Positions 8,037-16,346 of a DNA stretch of 34,304 bases are shown piece after piece (within the stretch, counting starts at the first letter, position 1; each line of letters starts with the position of its first letter). Made by a program: the position numbers and the translations under genes. The notes under the pieces were generated by a model. That model was not told the DNA's origin, searched no databases, and saw only the letters and a list, made by a program, of their open reading frames with translations. The stretch comes from Bacteroidales bacterium (GTDB lineage: Bacteria > Bacteroidota > Bacteroidia > Bacteroidales > VadinHA17): NCBI GenBank assembly GCA_025454755.1, contig JALONV010000028.1, positions 1 through 34,304 of the forward strand, written 5' to 3'.

Positions 8037-8518
8037 TCGATTATATTTTTAATGTATTTTTCAAATTTGCCTGTGATAATGCTTGTATAAACCTCAGGAT
8101 CATCTGATCTTACATAAATCCAGTGTACAAAAAGATAATCGTCGATGATATCAACAGATATTGTACCCGGAGTCATAGTGATTGAATTTGCAAGAAGCAT
8201 TCTTGCCAGCTCTGACTTCAGCGAGGTTTTTACTTTTACTATTCCCGGCTTTATAGGCATTGCCGGGTGAAGAACCCTGTAGGCAACATCAAAGTTGGCT
8301 TTTATGCATTCCCAGGTAAATACAACCAGGTAAACCAGGAACCAGAAATAACGTTTTGGCTGAACAAGCTTGTATACACTGGTTATAAAGTACCTTGTAA
8401 AAATAAGGGAACAGATCAGTGAAGCCACTGATCCGACAATAAGGTTGGGAACACTCAGCCTGAATGTCAGGAGGAGCCAGAAAATAAGGGATAATATGAA
8501 TACTGTAACGTATCTCAT
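8033..8518 (-). CDS. mrpE: Mrp antiporter subunit E (MbhA-like)
   Basis: A 161-residue protein with two N-terminal membrane segments and a soluble C-terminal domain. Family segments include the SVPNLIVGSVASLICS stretch, YLVVFTWECIKANFDVAYRVL, and the later ANSITMTPGTISVDI with the WIYV strand. MrpE/MbhA is needed for assembly and stability of the antiporter part. It abuts mrpD directly (no gap) and overlaps mrpF by 4 bp. Confidence 0.93.
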   Translation of the reverse strand: MRYVTVFILSLIFWLLLTFRLSVPNLIVGSVASLICSLIFTRYFITSVYKLVQPKRYFWFLVYLVVFTWECIKANFDVAYRVLHPAMPIKPGIVKVKTSLKSELARMLLANSITMTPGTISVDIIDDYLFVHWIYVRSDDPEVYTSIITGKFEKYIKNIIE

Positions 8519-10057
8519 TTAATTTCCGGTTATTATTGATGAATATTTTGATGGATCCATCAGTATATCAATTGCAGGTGTCAGCACCAACTCACGGATC
8601 CCGGGGATGACCAGCAGGCTTAACAGTACACACAGAATGCTCATGATAACCATACTGAATATCATGGGGAAGGGAACCTCCTTTATCTTCCTTTCATTGA
8701 CAGCATCAGTTTTATTGTAAAACGCATAGCGCTGGAATTTCAGGAAGGACGCAAGCGTAATTATGCTAACAATGACAGCTAGGAGAGCGACAAAGTAAAA
8801 CCTGGCCATAATGGCAGCAATTATAATGATAAGCTTGCTGAAGAATCCATTGAAGGGAGGTATTCCCGAAATCGACATCGATGCAATAAAGGAGGTGGCA
8901 GAGGTGGCAGGCATGAATTTCGACAAGCCCCCCATCTCATGAAGGTCACGTGTGCCAATTGTATACTCTATTGCACCTGCATTGAGAAAAAGCAAACCTT
9001 TGAATGCGGCATGATTTATCAGGTGGAAGACACCGCCGGTAATTGCGAGGGCTGCCACTTCAGGTTTTTCTCCGCGCGAAATAAGGATCATACCGATGCC
9101 GGCAGACAGTACAACATACCCCATCTGGCTTATACTGTGATATGCCAGCAGACGCTTGATGTCCCACTGTCCAATCGCAAGGAAGACTCCAATAACCATC
9201 GACAGGGTACCCAGTGTGGTGATGAGGATCGACATTCCTTCGGTGATCGCGAACATATTAAAGAACAGCCTGATGATCACATAAATGCCTACTGCTTTAA
9301 TGAGTACTCCCGACAGCATCGCTGAAATGGGAGAGGGGGCAGATGAATGTGCATCGGGCAGCCAGGCATGGAACGGTATGATGGCCGCCTTGAGACCGAA
9401 CCCGCTCAATATAAGTATCTGTGCAAAAAGGTAAAATGACTTCTCATATCCGCTGCTCATGGATGCTTTTATATCAGCAATATTCAGTGTCTTTGTTTTC
9501 CAGTATATCAATCCTATTCCAAATAGTATTATGAATGAGGCTATACCACCGAGGACCTGGTACTTGAAGGTTGCCTCTAGCTCGTTCTTTTCGACTCCGA
9601 AAGCAACCAGCGCATATGCTCCGATTACAGAGATCTCGAGGAAAACAAAAATATTGAACAGGTCGCCGCTCAGTACAACGCCGTTCATTCCGGCAACCAT
9701 GAGGCAGAAAAGTGCATAGTAATAATTCTCCGCAGTATATCTTTTTATATAGGAGATGGAATAAAATACCGACAGAAATCCGACAATGTTTATTATACAA
9801 AGTACAATCACTGTAAAACCATCCATTACCATGTAAATCCCGATCGGGACGCCGTTAACCGGCTCCCATCCCCCGACTTTATAGAGCGACAGTTTACTGC
9901 CTGTTGTAATCAGTGAATAGATACTGAAGATAAGAAGAATAAGAAGTATGAGGGAAGCAAAGTACTTATTGAAATCCTTTATGAATCTTCCGAGGATCAT
10001 TATCAGGAAAGCTCCTGCAAGCGGAATGGCTACAAATAATGGTATCAGCGGATTCAT
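8519..10057 (-). CDS. mrpD: Mrp antiporter subunit D (NuoM/N-like, MbhH-like ion channel)
   Basis: A 512-residue, multi-helix ion-translocating subunit. The conserved TM5 glutamate is present (E141 in NIFVFLEISVIGAYAL), as is the TM7 lysine (K223 in GFGLKAAIIPFHAWLPDAH). LLAYHSISQMGYV and the discontinuous-helix region SGIPPFNGFFSK are also intact. It corresponds to MrpD/MbhH, the antiporter-like subunit closest to the hydrogenase in known Mbh. The residues needed for ion transport appear complete, unlike in the NuoL-like subunit at 11408. A 3-bp gap separates it from mrpC. Confidence 0.93.
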   Translation of the reverse strand: MNPLIPLFVAIPLAGAFLIMILGRFIKDFNKYFASLILLILLIFSIYSLITTGSKLSLYKVGGWEPVNGVPIGIYMVMDGFTVIVLCIINIVGFLSVFYSISYIKRYTAENYYYALFCLMVAGMNGVVLSGDLFNIFVFLEISVIGAYALVAFGVEKNELEATFKYQVLGGIASFIILFGIGLIYWKTKTLNIADIKASMSSGYEKSFYLFAQILILSGFGLKAAIIPFHAWLPDAHSSAPSPISAMLSGVLIKAVGIYVIIRLFFNMFAITEGMSILITTLGTLSMVIGVFLAIGQWDIKRLLAYHSISQMGYVVLSAGIGMILISRGEKPEVAALAITGGVFHLINHAAFKGLLFLNAGAIEYTIGTRDLHEMGGLSKFMPATSATSFIASMSISGIPPFNGFFSKLIIIIAAIMARFYFVALLAVIVSIITLASFLKFQRYAFYNKTDAVNERKIKEVPFPMIFSMVIMSILCVLLSLLVIPGIRELVLTPAIDILMDPSKYSSIITGN

Positions 10058-10060
10058 GTT

Positions 10061-10399
10061 TTACCCTCTTAAGTTTTTTATCTCTCTGATATCGAATGTC
10101 CCGTATTTCCTGTAGATCCTTATTATAACTGCCATCAGCATTGCTGTTGTGGCCAGCCCGATTACAATCGCAGTCAGCACGAGCGCCTGTGGAAGGGGAT
10201 CGACATATATCTTTACCGGATCGGCCGGATCAACTATCGGGGCAACACCACCATCGATATATCCTATCAGAGCAAAGAACAGAAACGTGCTGAACTCCAT
10301 GATCGACAATGAAATAGCAATCTTAATCAGGTTCCTCCTGGTGATTGCTCCATAGAGCCCGACAAGAAATAATATAAAACACATCCAATAGGCTATCAT
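10061..10399 (-). CDS. mrpC: Mrp antiporter subunit C (NuoK-like, MbhG-like)
   Basis: A 112-residue, three-helix NuoK homologue. The first helix precedes RRNLIKIAISLSIMEFST, and the signature DPLPQALVLTAIVIGLATTA (67-86) is characteristic of MrpC/MnhC. In Mbh it is MbhG, next to the MrpD-like channel. It overlaps mrpB by 4 bp and is followed by mrpD after 3 bp. Confidence 0.95.
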   Translation of the reverse strand: MIAYWMCFILFLVGLYGAITRRNLIKIAISLSIMEFSTFLFFALIGYIDGGVAPIVDPADPVKIYVDPLPQALVLTAIVIGLATTAMLMAVIIRIYRKYGTFDIREIKNLRG

Positions 10400-10833
10400 T
10401 CTTTCATTTCTTCTTTAAATATTACCAGTGCAAGAAAAATAGTCAGGATCGATGCGGCAACTTCAATCCCGACAAATATGTTGTAAAGAGGCAGCATTCC
10501 AGCGCTGATCAGCTGGCCTAAAGTGCCTTTTGGCATCCAGTTCATGAAAAAGATCCTGGTTCCGAGCAGAAGTCCTGAAAGAGCCAGCAGCAGGACTGTC
10601 AGTATAGCCAGGTTCTCGTACAGTGTCGATCCTGTCTCTTCCTTCATGAGTTTTACAAAATCACTTCCAAACGCCAGTATGAGCAGGATAAATGAACCGG
10701 CAAGAATAACTCCGCCGGCAAATCCGCCACCGGGAGTAAGATGACCATGTATTATAACATAAATGCCATACATAAAAACCATCCCCGCAATAAGCTGGGT
10801 TGTCTTCTTTACTATGGTCGTCATCCCTTTCAT
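10396..10833 (-). CDS. mrpB: Mrp antiporter subunit B (MbhF-like)
   Basis: A 145-residue, four-helix membrane protein. The sequence HGHLTPGGGFAGGVILA (29-45) is the MrpB/MnhB signature. It matches MbhF of membrane hydrogenases. The gene is separated from the split-MrpA C-terminal gene by a 33-bp spacer made of TCTTTTATCTT-like repeats, and overlaps mrpC by 4 bp. Confidence 0.94.
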   Translation of the reverse strand: MKGMTTIVKKTTQLIAGMVFMYGIYVIIHGHLTPGGGFAGGVILAGSFILLILAFGSDFVKLMKEETGSTLYENLAILTVLLLALSGLLLGTRIFFMNWMPKGTLGQLISAGMLPLYNIFVGIEVAASILTIFLALVIFKEEMKE

Positions 10834-10866
10834 TAGTCTTTTATCTTTGGTCTTTTATCTTTTATC

Positions 10867-11394
10867 TTACTTCTTCCCCTTTATTCTCAATATCGTAAGA
10901 ACACCCAGAACTGCAGTTACCAGGACTGTAGCCTCGCCAAGTGTATCATATCCCCTGAAGTCGAAAACAACTCCTGTCACAAGGTTGGCGCTGCCTGTTT
11001 TTTCAGTCGCCCCTTCGATATACGGACCAGCCATACGCAGAGTGCTTTTTCCGAACTCATCGAGAGATGAAACCGAGATTATGAAAAAGTAAAGCATGAC
11101 GCCTAAAATCAATGCGCTAAGGGTCATGGATACATAACCTTGCGGATCCGGCTTTGAGAATTTCTCTTCCCTGGAGCTGTCGAGTACCACAGCAACCATT
11201 ATAATAAGGGTAATTGTCTCAACAACGATCTGTACTATTGCCAGGTCGGGTGCTTTCAGAAGAAGGAAGCAAATTACCAGCCCATAACCCACTATTCCGC
11301 ATGCTATTACAGCTGAAAGGAGATCTTTCGCATGTATCGCGTACAAGGCTCCGATTATCATCAATCCGGTTATAATGGCAATGGCGATTTCCAT
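10867..11394 (-). CDS. MrpA C-terminal part: MbhD-MbhE-like fusion (DUF4040 plus MrpB-N-like)
   Basis: A 175-residue membrane protein with two joined modules. Residues 1-80 match MbhD/DUF4040 (HAKDLLSAVIACGIVGYGLVI, then LLKAPDLAIVQIVVET). Residues 90-175 match MbhE, the part near the C-terminus of MrpA (VTGVVFDFRGYDTLGEATVLVTAVLGV). In full Mrp antiporters both are fused to the NuoL-like part as MrpA. Here they form a separate gene 13 bp after the NuoL-like gene, so MrpA is split. In Pyrococcus Mbh the two modules are separate genes and the NuoL-like part is absent. Confidence 0.88.
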   Translation of the reverse strand: MEIAIAIITGLMIIGALYAIHAKDLLSAVIACGIVGYGLVICFLLLKAPDLAIVQIVVETITLIIMVAVVLDSSREEKFSKPDPQGYVSMTLSALILGVMLYFFIISVSSLDEFGKSTLRMAGPYIEGATEKTGSANLVTGVVFDFRGYDTLGEATVLVTAVLGVLTILRIKGKK

Positions 11395-11407
11395 TTGATA
11401 CAGTTAT

Positions 11408-13267
11408 TTATATCATAATAAGCAACATAATGATAAGTCCTGCGCACACCCAGATTATATATCCGGGCAATACACCCGTATGCGCTTCGCTGAAAAGATT
11501 GCTGAGCCAGAGAACAAAGCGCCTCGAGAGATCATATATATCAAACACTTTCTCCTCAGCCTTCTTATATATGGCTGAGAAGAATTTAAATTCACCTATG
11601 GTCTTGTAAAATTCCGTAGTCGCATATTGGGTCCTGTCCTGGATTTTTTCACCGCCAATAAAGCTGTCTTCTGTCCGGAACCTCTTTATATTAAGCGCCA
11701 GGTATATTATTATGCCAACAGCTATTGAAATGATTACAAGTAACGATACAAGCGATGAATTCCAGAATCCCGGGAACTCAAATGTGCCTGATACCGGCAT
11801 GAATAATTTTGGTACTATTATTCCTGTGGCAAACACACCGAAGACAACACACATGAGAGCAAGCACAGCAAGAGGAAGCCACATCACAACAGGAACTTCC
11901 CTGACTTTTTCAAGTTCAGGTCTGCGGCGGCTTAGGAAGATACCTCCGATGAGCTTGATAAAGCTTGCAAGTGTGAGTGCTGATCCAAGCACTGCAAGAG
12001 CCAACCATAACACCCATAGCTTGCTGGCTATGCCTGCACCGGACCCAAATTCAATTATACCCTGGTAGATCATCCATTTTGAAGCAAATCCGTTAAACGG
12101 AGGTACCCCGGATATAGACATTGCAAAGATAAGAGTGGAGATGAAAGTCACTGGCATTGCTTTCGCCAGACCACCGAGATCATCGATTTCTTCCTTCCCT
12201 GTCCTGTATTCAACGCACCCTGCTGAAAGCAATAATCCGCTCTTGTATATGGCATTGTTCACCATATGGAATAATCCTGCAGCAACACCTATCATGGAGC
12301 CAAGTCCAAAACCGAGGATCATATACCCGACCTGGGAGACTGCATGAAAGCCGAGCAGTCGTTTGTAATTATGCTGCACCAGTGCCATCATCACTGCGGT
12401 TATGATAGAAATAACTCCGATCGATAAAAGCAGAACTCTCAGCCACCCGGTCATTGTGAACATACCTGTGGTTATCCTGGCCAGAAAATATATGCCAAGC
12501 AACTTATCGAGCGATGCCGGAAGGTATGCCGACGAAGATGCCGGAGCGCATTTTGTATAATCAGGCACCCATGTATGCAATGGGAATGCACCGGCTTTGG
12601 TAAAGCTTCCTGTCAACAACGCAAGAAATGCTACTACAGTCAGGATATTTGTTGTAGGGATGGAGACTTCCGATATGCTCAGCGAACCGGTTACCTTCCA
12701 GATGATGGCGATGCCAAGGATCATTATACTGTCAGAGGCGCCAATCAGGATAAGCGTCTTCTTGGCAGCTGCGGAACTCTCATCGTCATGACCATGAATA
12801 AGTTTGTATAAAGTCAGTCCAAGCGCACCCCAGAATGCAAGGAACAGCAGCATGTTGTCAGCCAGGACAGCTCCATATGCACATCCAAGCGTGATCAGGA
12901 AATAAGGGTAATAATTCTTTACTCTTCCTTCTTTAATATAGGCCAGTGAATATAAGTTGATCAGGACTGCGAAAATGCTTATAAATATAATTATCAGCCT
13001 GCTGAGGTTGTCGGAGTTGAATGAAACATATTCCAGAACATCGGGAGGAATATTAATGCCGAAGAAATCAAATCCTGATGTACGTGCAATTTCGCCAAAC
13101 CTGTAAACCTGGTCTCCGAAGGTATATATTGAAGTTGACAGACCTCCCGCATTGATAATTATCAGCAATGAGATTATGCCTTTGACCGTCCTTAGTTTAT
13201 CCGGTATAAGTAAGAGCAGGAGACCGACGACAATCGGCAGAAACAATAAGCTGAAAATTAGATCCAT
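11408..13267 (-). CDS. NuoL/MrpA-N-like proton or sodium channel subunit
   Basis: A 619-residue subunit with about 16 hydrophobic helices. NuoL-family features are the TM7 lysine (K224 in GSFTKAGAFPLHTWVPD), LLGFHAVSQVGYMILG, FHMVNNAIYKSGLLL and ISGVPPFNGFASKW. The C-terminus has extra helices joined by a charged segment (FRTEDSFIGGEKIQDRTQYA), as in NuoL/MrpA. The TM5 glutamate expected after FW is absent: the sequence reads FLAFWGALGL (143-152), so that position is glycine. The gene follows the large-subunit gene after 9 bp and precedes the MbhD-MbhE fusion, exactly where MrpA belongs. Transport activity cannot be assumed given the missing glutamate. Confidence 0.9.
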   Translation of the reverse strand: MDLIFSLLFLPIVVGLLLLLIPDKLRTVKGIISLLIIINAGGLSTSIYTFGDQVYRFGEIARTSGFDFFGINIPPDVLEYVSFNSDNLSRLIIIFISIFAVLINLYSLAYIKEGRVKNYYPYFLITLGCAYGAVLADNMLLFLAFWGALGLTLYKLIHGHDDESSAAAKKTLILIGASDSIMILGIAIIWKVTGSLSISEVSIPTTNILTVVAFLALLTGSFTKAGAFPLHTWVPDYTKCAPASSSAYLPASLDKLLGIYFLARITTGMFTMTGWLRVLLLSIGVISIITAVMMALVQHNYKRLLGFHAVSQVGYMILGFGLGSMIGVAAGLFHMVNNAIYKSGLLLSAGCVEYRTGKEEIDDLGGLAKAMPVTFISTLIFAMSISGVPPFNGFASKWMIYQGIIEFGSGAGIASKLWVLWLALAVLGSALTLASFIKLIGGIFLSRRRPELEKVREVPVVMWLPLAVLALMCVVFGVFATGIIVPKLFMPVSGTFEFPGFWNSSLVSLLVIISIAVGIIIYLALNIKRFRTEDSFIGGEKIQDRTQYATTEFYKTIGEFKFFSAIYKKAEEKVFDIYDLSRRFVLWLSNLFSEAHTGVLPGYIIWVCAGLIIMLLIMI

Positions 13268-13276
13268 TTCTTATTA

Positions 13277-14470
13277 TTAATCATTGTCCCTTATATCATT
13301 AGTTCTTTTAACTGAAAGATTGATCAGTTCTTCAGCGTTCATCAGCTTCTTACCTGAATGAACATCGTAGGCAACAGCCATACGTTCAGTACAGCAATAG
13401 CATGGATCGACGGCAGCAAGTGAGATCGTAGCATCGGCAATAGTCTGTCCTATGCATGATTTCCGGAACGTTGCAATATTCACATAGCTTGGAGCTCTTA
13501 TCTTATGGCGTGCAGGAGAGCTGGATCCATCGGAAACTACAAAATGAAAAACCTCCCCCCGGGGAGCTTCAGCCCGTCCGTTACCTGTTCCCTCAGGTAT
13601 TTCAGTCACTTTTACCGATATATCCCCTTCCTTTTCCTTTTTAAGACCTTCGAGGCACTGCTCGATTATTGATATTGATTCATACATCTCCAGCAATCGC
13701 ACCTCTGCCTTGGCAAATACATCTCCTGCCTGTGCTGTAATAACTTTCCAGTTAACCAGCGGATAGGCGGCATAAGGATCATCTTTGCGGATATCAATAG
13801 CAAGACCTGATGCCCTGGCAGTGGGCCCTACAGCGGCATAATCAATGACATCCTGTTTTGTGAGAATGCCTACTCCCCTGGTTCTGGCGTGTATTACCGG
13901 ATCGTCCATTACGGCTCCTGTAAGAAGATCTGCTTTCTTCTTAAAGTCATCCAGGACTTTCTGAATGGCAGGTATTTTTGTCCCTTCTATATCTCTTCTG
14001 ACACCCCCGACCTTGAACATTGCATAGCTGTTACGGTTCCCGGTGATCATTTCAAAGATATCAAGGATGGGCTCACGGTATTTCCATGCCCACATGAACA
14101 CGGTATTATAGCCAAGAAAATGTCCGGCAAGACCCACCCACAGAAGATGACTGTGTAAGCGTTCCAGTTCTCCGATTATTGACCTGATGTATTTGGCCCT
14201 GTCCGTTATTTCTTTTCCAACGATCTCTTCAACTGCATTGGCAAATGCAAACGGGTGTGATGTGGAACAGATGCCGCAGATTCTTTCAACCAGGAAGAAA
14301 ACCTGTTCGTAAGTCTTTGATTCACTGAGTTTTTCAATACCCCGGTGGTTGTATCCGGTTTCCCACTTGATATCCTTGACGATCTCACCGTCACAGTAAA
14401 GCTTGAATAATTCAGGTTCCTCCTGCAGGGGGTGATATGGTCCGATCGGTATGAGTGTCTTTTTGCTCAT
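13277..14470 (-). CDS. Group 4 [NiFe]-hydrogenase large (catalytic) subunit
   Basis: The catalytic subunit, about 397 residues. Numbered from the ATG at 14470, the N-terminal nickel motif is ERICGICS (C65, C68). The C-terminal motif is DPCYCCTER (C357, C360), so all four Ni-Fe ligands are present. This separates it from NuoD and from the hydrogenase-derived Mbx-type proteins. The 34-residue tail starting MAVAYDV resembles that of HycE and should be removed by the protease encoded at 6389. Overall it matches MbhL/EchE/HycE-C. The reading frame is open to a GTG at 14482. I prefer the ATG at 14470, preceded by AGAAGAAG. The NuoC-like gene ends just upstream. Confidence 0.95.
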   Translation of the reverse strand: MSKKTLIPIGPYHPLQEEPELFKLYCDGEIVKDIKWETGYNHRGIEKLSESKTYEQVFFLVERICGICSTSHPFAFANAVEEIVGKEITDRAKYIRSIIGELERLHSHLLWVGLAGHFLGYNTVFMWAWKYREPILDIFEMITGNRNSYAMFKVGGVRRDIEGTKIPAIQKVLDDFKKKADLLTGAVMDDPVIHARTRGVGILTKQDVIDYAAVGPTARASGLAIDIRKDDPYAAYPLVNWKVITAQAGDVFAKAEVRLLEMYESISIIEQCLEGLKKEKEGDISVKVTEIPEGTGNGRAEAPRGEVFHFVVSDGSSSPARHKIRAPSYVNIATFRKSCIGQTIADATISLAAVDPCYCCTERMAVAYDVHSGKKLMNAEELINLSVKRTNDIRDND

Positions 14471-14484
14471 CTTCTTCTGCACTC

Positions 14485-14922
14485 TTATTTAAACTCTTTC
14501 CTGTATGGATAAACACCTTCTGCCCAGTTGCCTTCCGATATCAGCTTCTCCTGGTTAGGATGATTCAGGAAATTGATCCCGAACAGCTCATGCATCTCCC
14601 TTTCTATCCAGTTTGAAGCGTTGAACATATTTGAAAGCGATTCTATCTGCGGTTTCTCTTTGTCAAGAATAACATGAACGTTAAGTATGAGCCCTGTATC
14701 ATCCTTGCTGAAATGATAATGGATCTCAAATCCCTTCTTCGTATGTAATGCTGATGCTATTATGAACCTGAAGCCAGCTGTTTTATACAGATAATCCGCA
14801 ACATTCAATATCGATTCAGGTTTGATGGTGATGATAACACGTTTTTCATTCTTCACCGCCTCTCCAAGAATCTCAGTTCCGTATTTCTTCTTAAACTCCT
14901 CTATTATTGTTTTTGTACTCAT
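14485..14922 (-). CDS. Group 4 hydrogenase NuoC-like subunit
   Basis: A 145-residue soluble subunit homologous to NuoC/MbhK/EchD. The best segment is ASNWIEREMHELFGINFLNHP (120-140), which is the NuoC signature, followed by GVYPYRKEFK. It has no cofactor and binds the large and small subunits together at the membrane surface. In HycE this domain is fused to the large subunit, and here it is separate, as in Mbh and Ech. The gene ends just before the large-subunit gene. Upstream is a 60-bp spacer containing TTACCGATTACCGATTAC repeats. Confidence 0.92.
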   Translation of the reverse strand: MSTKTIIEEFKKKYGTEILGEAVKNEKRVIITIKPESILNVADYLYKTAGFRFIIASALHTKKGFEIHYHFSKDDTGLILNVHVILDKEKPQIESLSNMFNASNWIEREMHELFGINFLNHPNQEKLISEGNWAEGVYPYRKEFK

Positions 14923-14939
14923 CTGTTTTTCTTGTACCG

Positions 14940-14982
14940 AACCTTACCGTTTACCGATTACCGATTACTGATTACCATTTAC
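14940..14982. repeat. Short degenerate minisatellite inside the hydrogenase operon
   Basis: A run of TTACCGATTACCGATTACTGATTACC-type units, about seven bases each, fills the spacer between the NuoB-like and NuoC-like genes. A comparable run built from TCTTTTATC lies at 10835-10866. Both interrupt an otherwise tightly packed operon. No stem-loop or promoter match was obvious. Confidence 0.6.
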
Positions 14983-15396
14983 CTATGAATTATTCACCAG
15001 CTTCACAATCCCCGCAATTATTGCCTCCGGTTTAGGAGGACATCCGGGTATATATGCGTTTACAGGAATTATTTTGTCGACCGGACCTGCAAAAGTCATC
15101 CCTTCCGCGAAAATTCCACCAGTGCAGCCACATGCTCCTATTGCAACAACAAGTATTGGTTTTGGAGCCTGGTTATATATCTCAAGCAGCCTTTCCTTAT
15201 CACGTCTGTTTATTGAACCATTTACAAGCAGTACGTCTGCATGTCTTATGCTTCCAACCAATAATATACCAAATCGCTCCAGATCGTGTCTGGGTGTCAG
15301 GCAGTCAAGGATCTCAATATCGCAATTATTGCAGGAGGCTCCTCCAAAGTGGAAGACCCAGAGTGACTTTTTAAAGCAATAACTTTTAAAACCCAT
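14983..15396 (-). CDS. Group 4 hydrogenase small subunit (NuoB-like)
   Basis: A 137-residue electron-transfer subunit carrying the proximal [4Fe-4S] cluster. Likely ligands are C22 and C25 (GASCNNCDIEILDC), C89 (GACGCTGG) and C119 (PGCPPKPE), matching NuoB/MbhJ/EchC. It has no medial or distal cluster domains and no Tat signal, which is typical of group 4 and rules out uptake hydrogenases. It follows the NuoH-like gene after 10 bp. Confidence 0.94.
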   Translation of the reverse strand: MGFKSYCFKKSLWVFHFGGASCNNCDIEILDCLTPRHDLERFGILLVGSIRHADVLLVNGSINRRDKERLLEIYNQAPKPILVVAIGACGCTGGIFAEGMTFAGPVDKIIPVNAYIPGCPPKPEAIIAGIVKLVNNS

Positions 15397-15406
15397 GACT
15401 CAAGTA

Positions 15407-16339
15407 TTATAAACCAAATGCAATAAGTACCAGTGCAATTACAGCTATCAGGTTCATCCAGATCATGAAGAAGCTGATCGCCTGCTTGATCTTTACCCTG
15501 GGATTTGTGTTCCTGATAAGGGTAAGGGCAAGCACAACTCCAAGAACTTTAAGTATAGCCCACAGGATGTTAATCCCATGCAGATTGAATCCGCTCATCA
15601 GCATAGCAACAATCAGTGCCGGCAGAATGAAGAGCATTATGTATTTGGCAAGCTTGATCATAGCATAGGCAGCTCCGGAATACTCTATGAAGATACCTTC
15701 GGTGATCTCCGTCTCTGCTTCCGGCATGTCGAAAGGAACAAGGGCAAGCTTGGCCTGAATGCAAAATATCGCAACAATAAATAAAAGTACTCCGGAGATG
15801 CTTCCGATGAACGGAGTTCCTTCCTGTTGAGTTTGTATGATAGTGTTTAGATCAAAATGCTGTTCGCATTTCATAATAATACCTGCAATAACAAGTATGA
15901 ATGTCATCTCGTACCCGAGGATCAGCTTCATTTCCCTTGATCCGCCCACTGCAGCAAGTGGATTTCCCGATGCAAGTGCGCCTATTATATATGAGAACGA
16001 AGGGATTGTAAGGAGATAAAAGATCACGAGAAGGTCGCCTTTGAAACCGGTATTGATACTGAACAGAGGCAGAAGGATGAAAACCGAGGCCAGAGTTGCA
16101 CCGATAACTGCAAAAATCGGGGCCAGAAGGAATAAAAGCGGCGAACCATGTCTGGGAAGAATCGTTTCCTTAACCAGCAGAAGCTTGAAGAAATCATAGA
16201 ATGGCTGGAGGAGGGGAGGCCCCTTGCGGAACTGAACCCTGGCAGTGATCTTCCTGTCGAACCATGAAAGGAAAGCTCCGATTGTTGCTGCGAACAGCAA
16301 TCCGGGGAAGACAAAGAAATAAAACAGACTCACTGCCAT
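15407..16339 (-). CDS. Group 4 hydrogenase membrane anchor (NuoH-like)
   Basis: A 310-residue integral membrane subunit with about eight helices, homologous to NuoH/MbhM/EchB/HycD. Signatures are DRKITARVQFRKGPPLLQPFYDFFKLL (near 28-54, the quinone-site-like loop of complex I) and FDMPEAETEITEGIFIEYSG, whose acidic residues start the proton path. It anchors the soluble hydrogenase arm to the antiporter part. The upstream ferredoxin-type gene ends 7 bp before it. Confidence 0.95.
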   Translation of the reverse strand: MAVSLFYFFVFPGLLFAATIGAFLSWFDRKITARVQFRKGPPLLQPFYDFFKLLLVKETILPRHGSPLLFLLAPIFAVIGATLASVFILLPLFSINTGFKGDLLVIFYLLTIPSFSYIIGALASGNPLAAVGGSREMKLILGYEMTFILVIAGIIMKCEQHFDLNTIIQTQQEGTPFIGSISGVLLFIVAIFCIQAKLALVPFDMPEAETEITEGIFIEYSGAAYAMIKLAKYIMLFILPALIVAMLMSGFNLHGINILWAILKVLGVVLALTLIRNTNPRVKIKQAISFFMIWMNLIAVIALVLIAFGL

Positions 16340-16346
16340 TTGCCTT

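Noticed and set aside
8939-9325. Plus-strand open frame of 128 codons
   Set aside because: It lies entirely antisense within mrpD and has an odd cysteine/histidine-rich composition typical of antisense frames.
11408-16339. Respiratory complex I (nuo) operon
   Set aside because: The large subunit has all four Ni-Fe cysteines and a cleavable tail, a matching protease is present, and the small membrane subunits are Mrp-type. NuoE/F/G are not in this operon.
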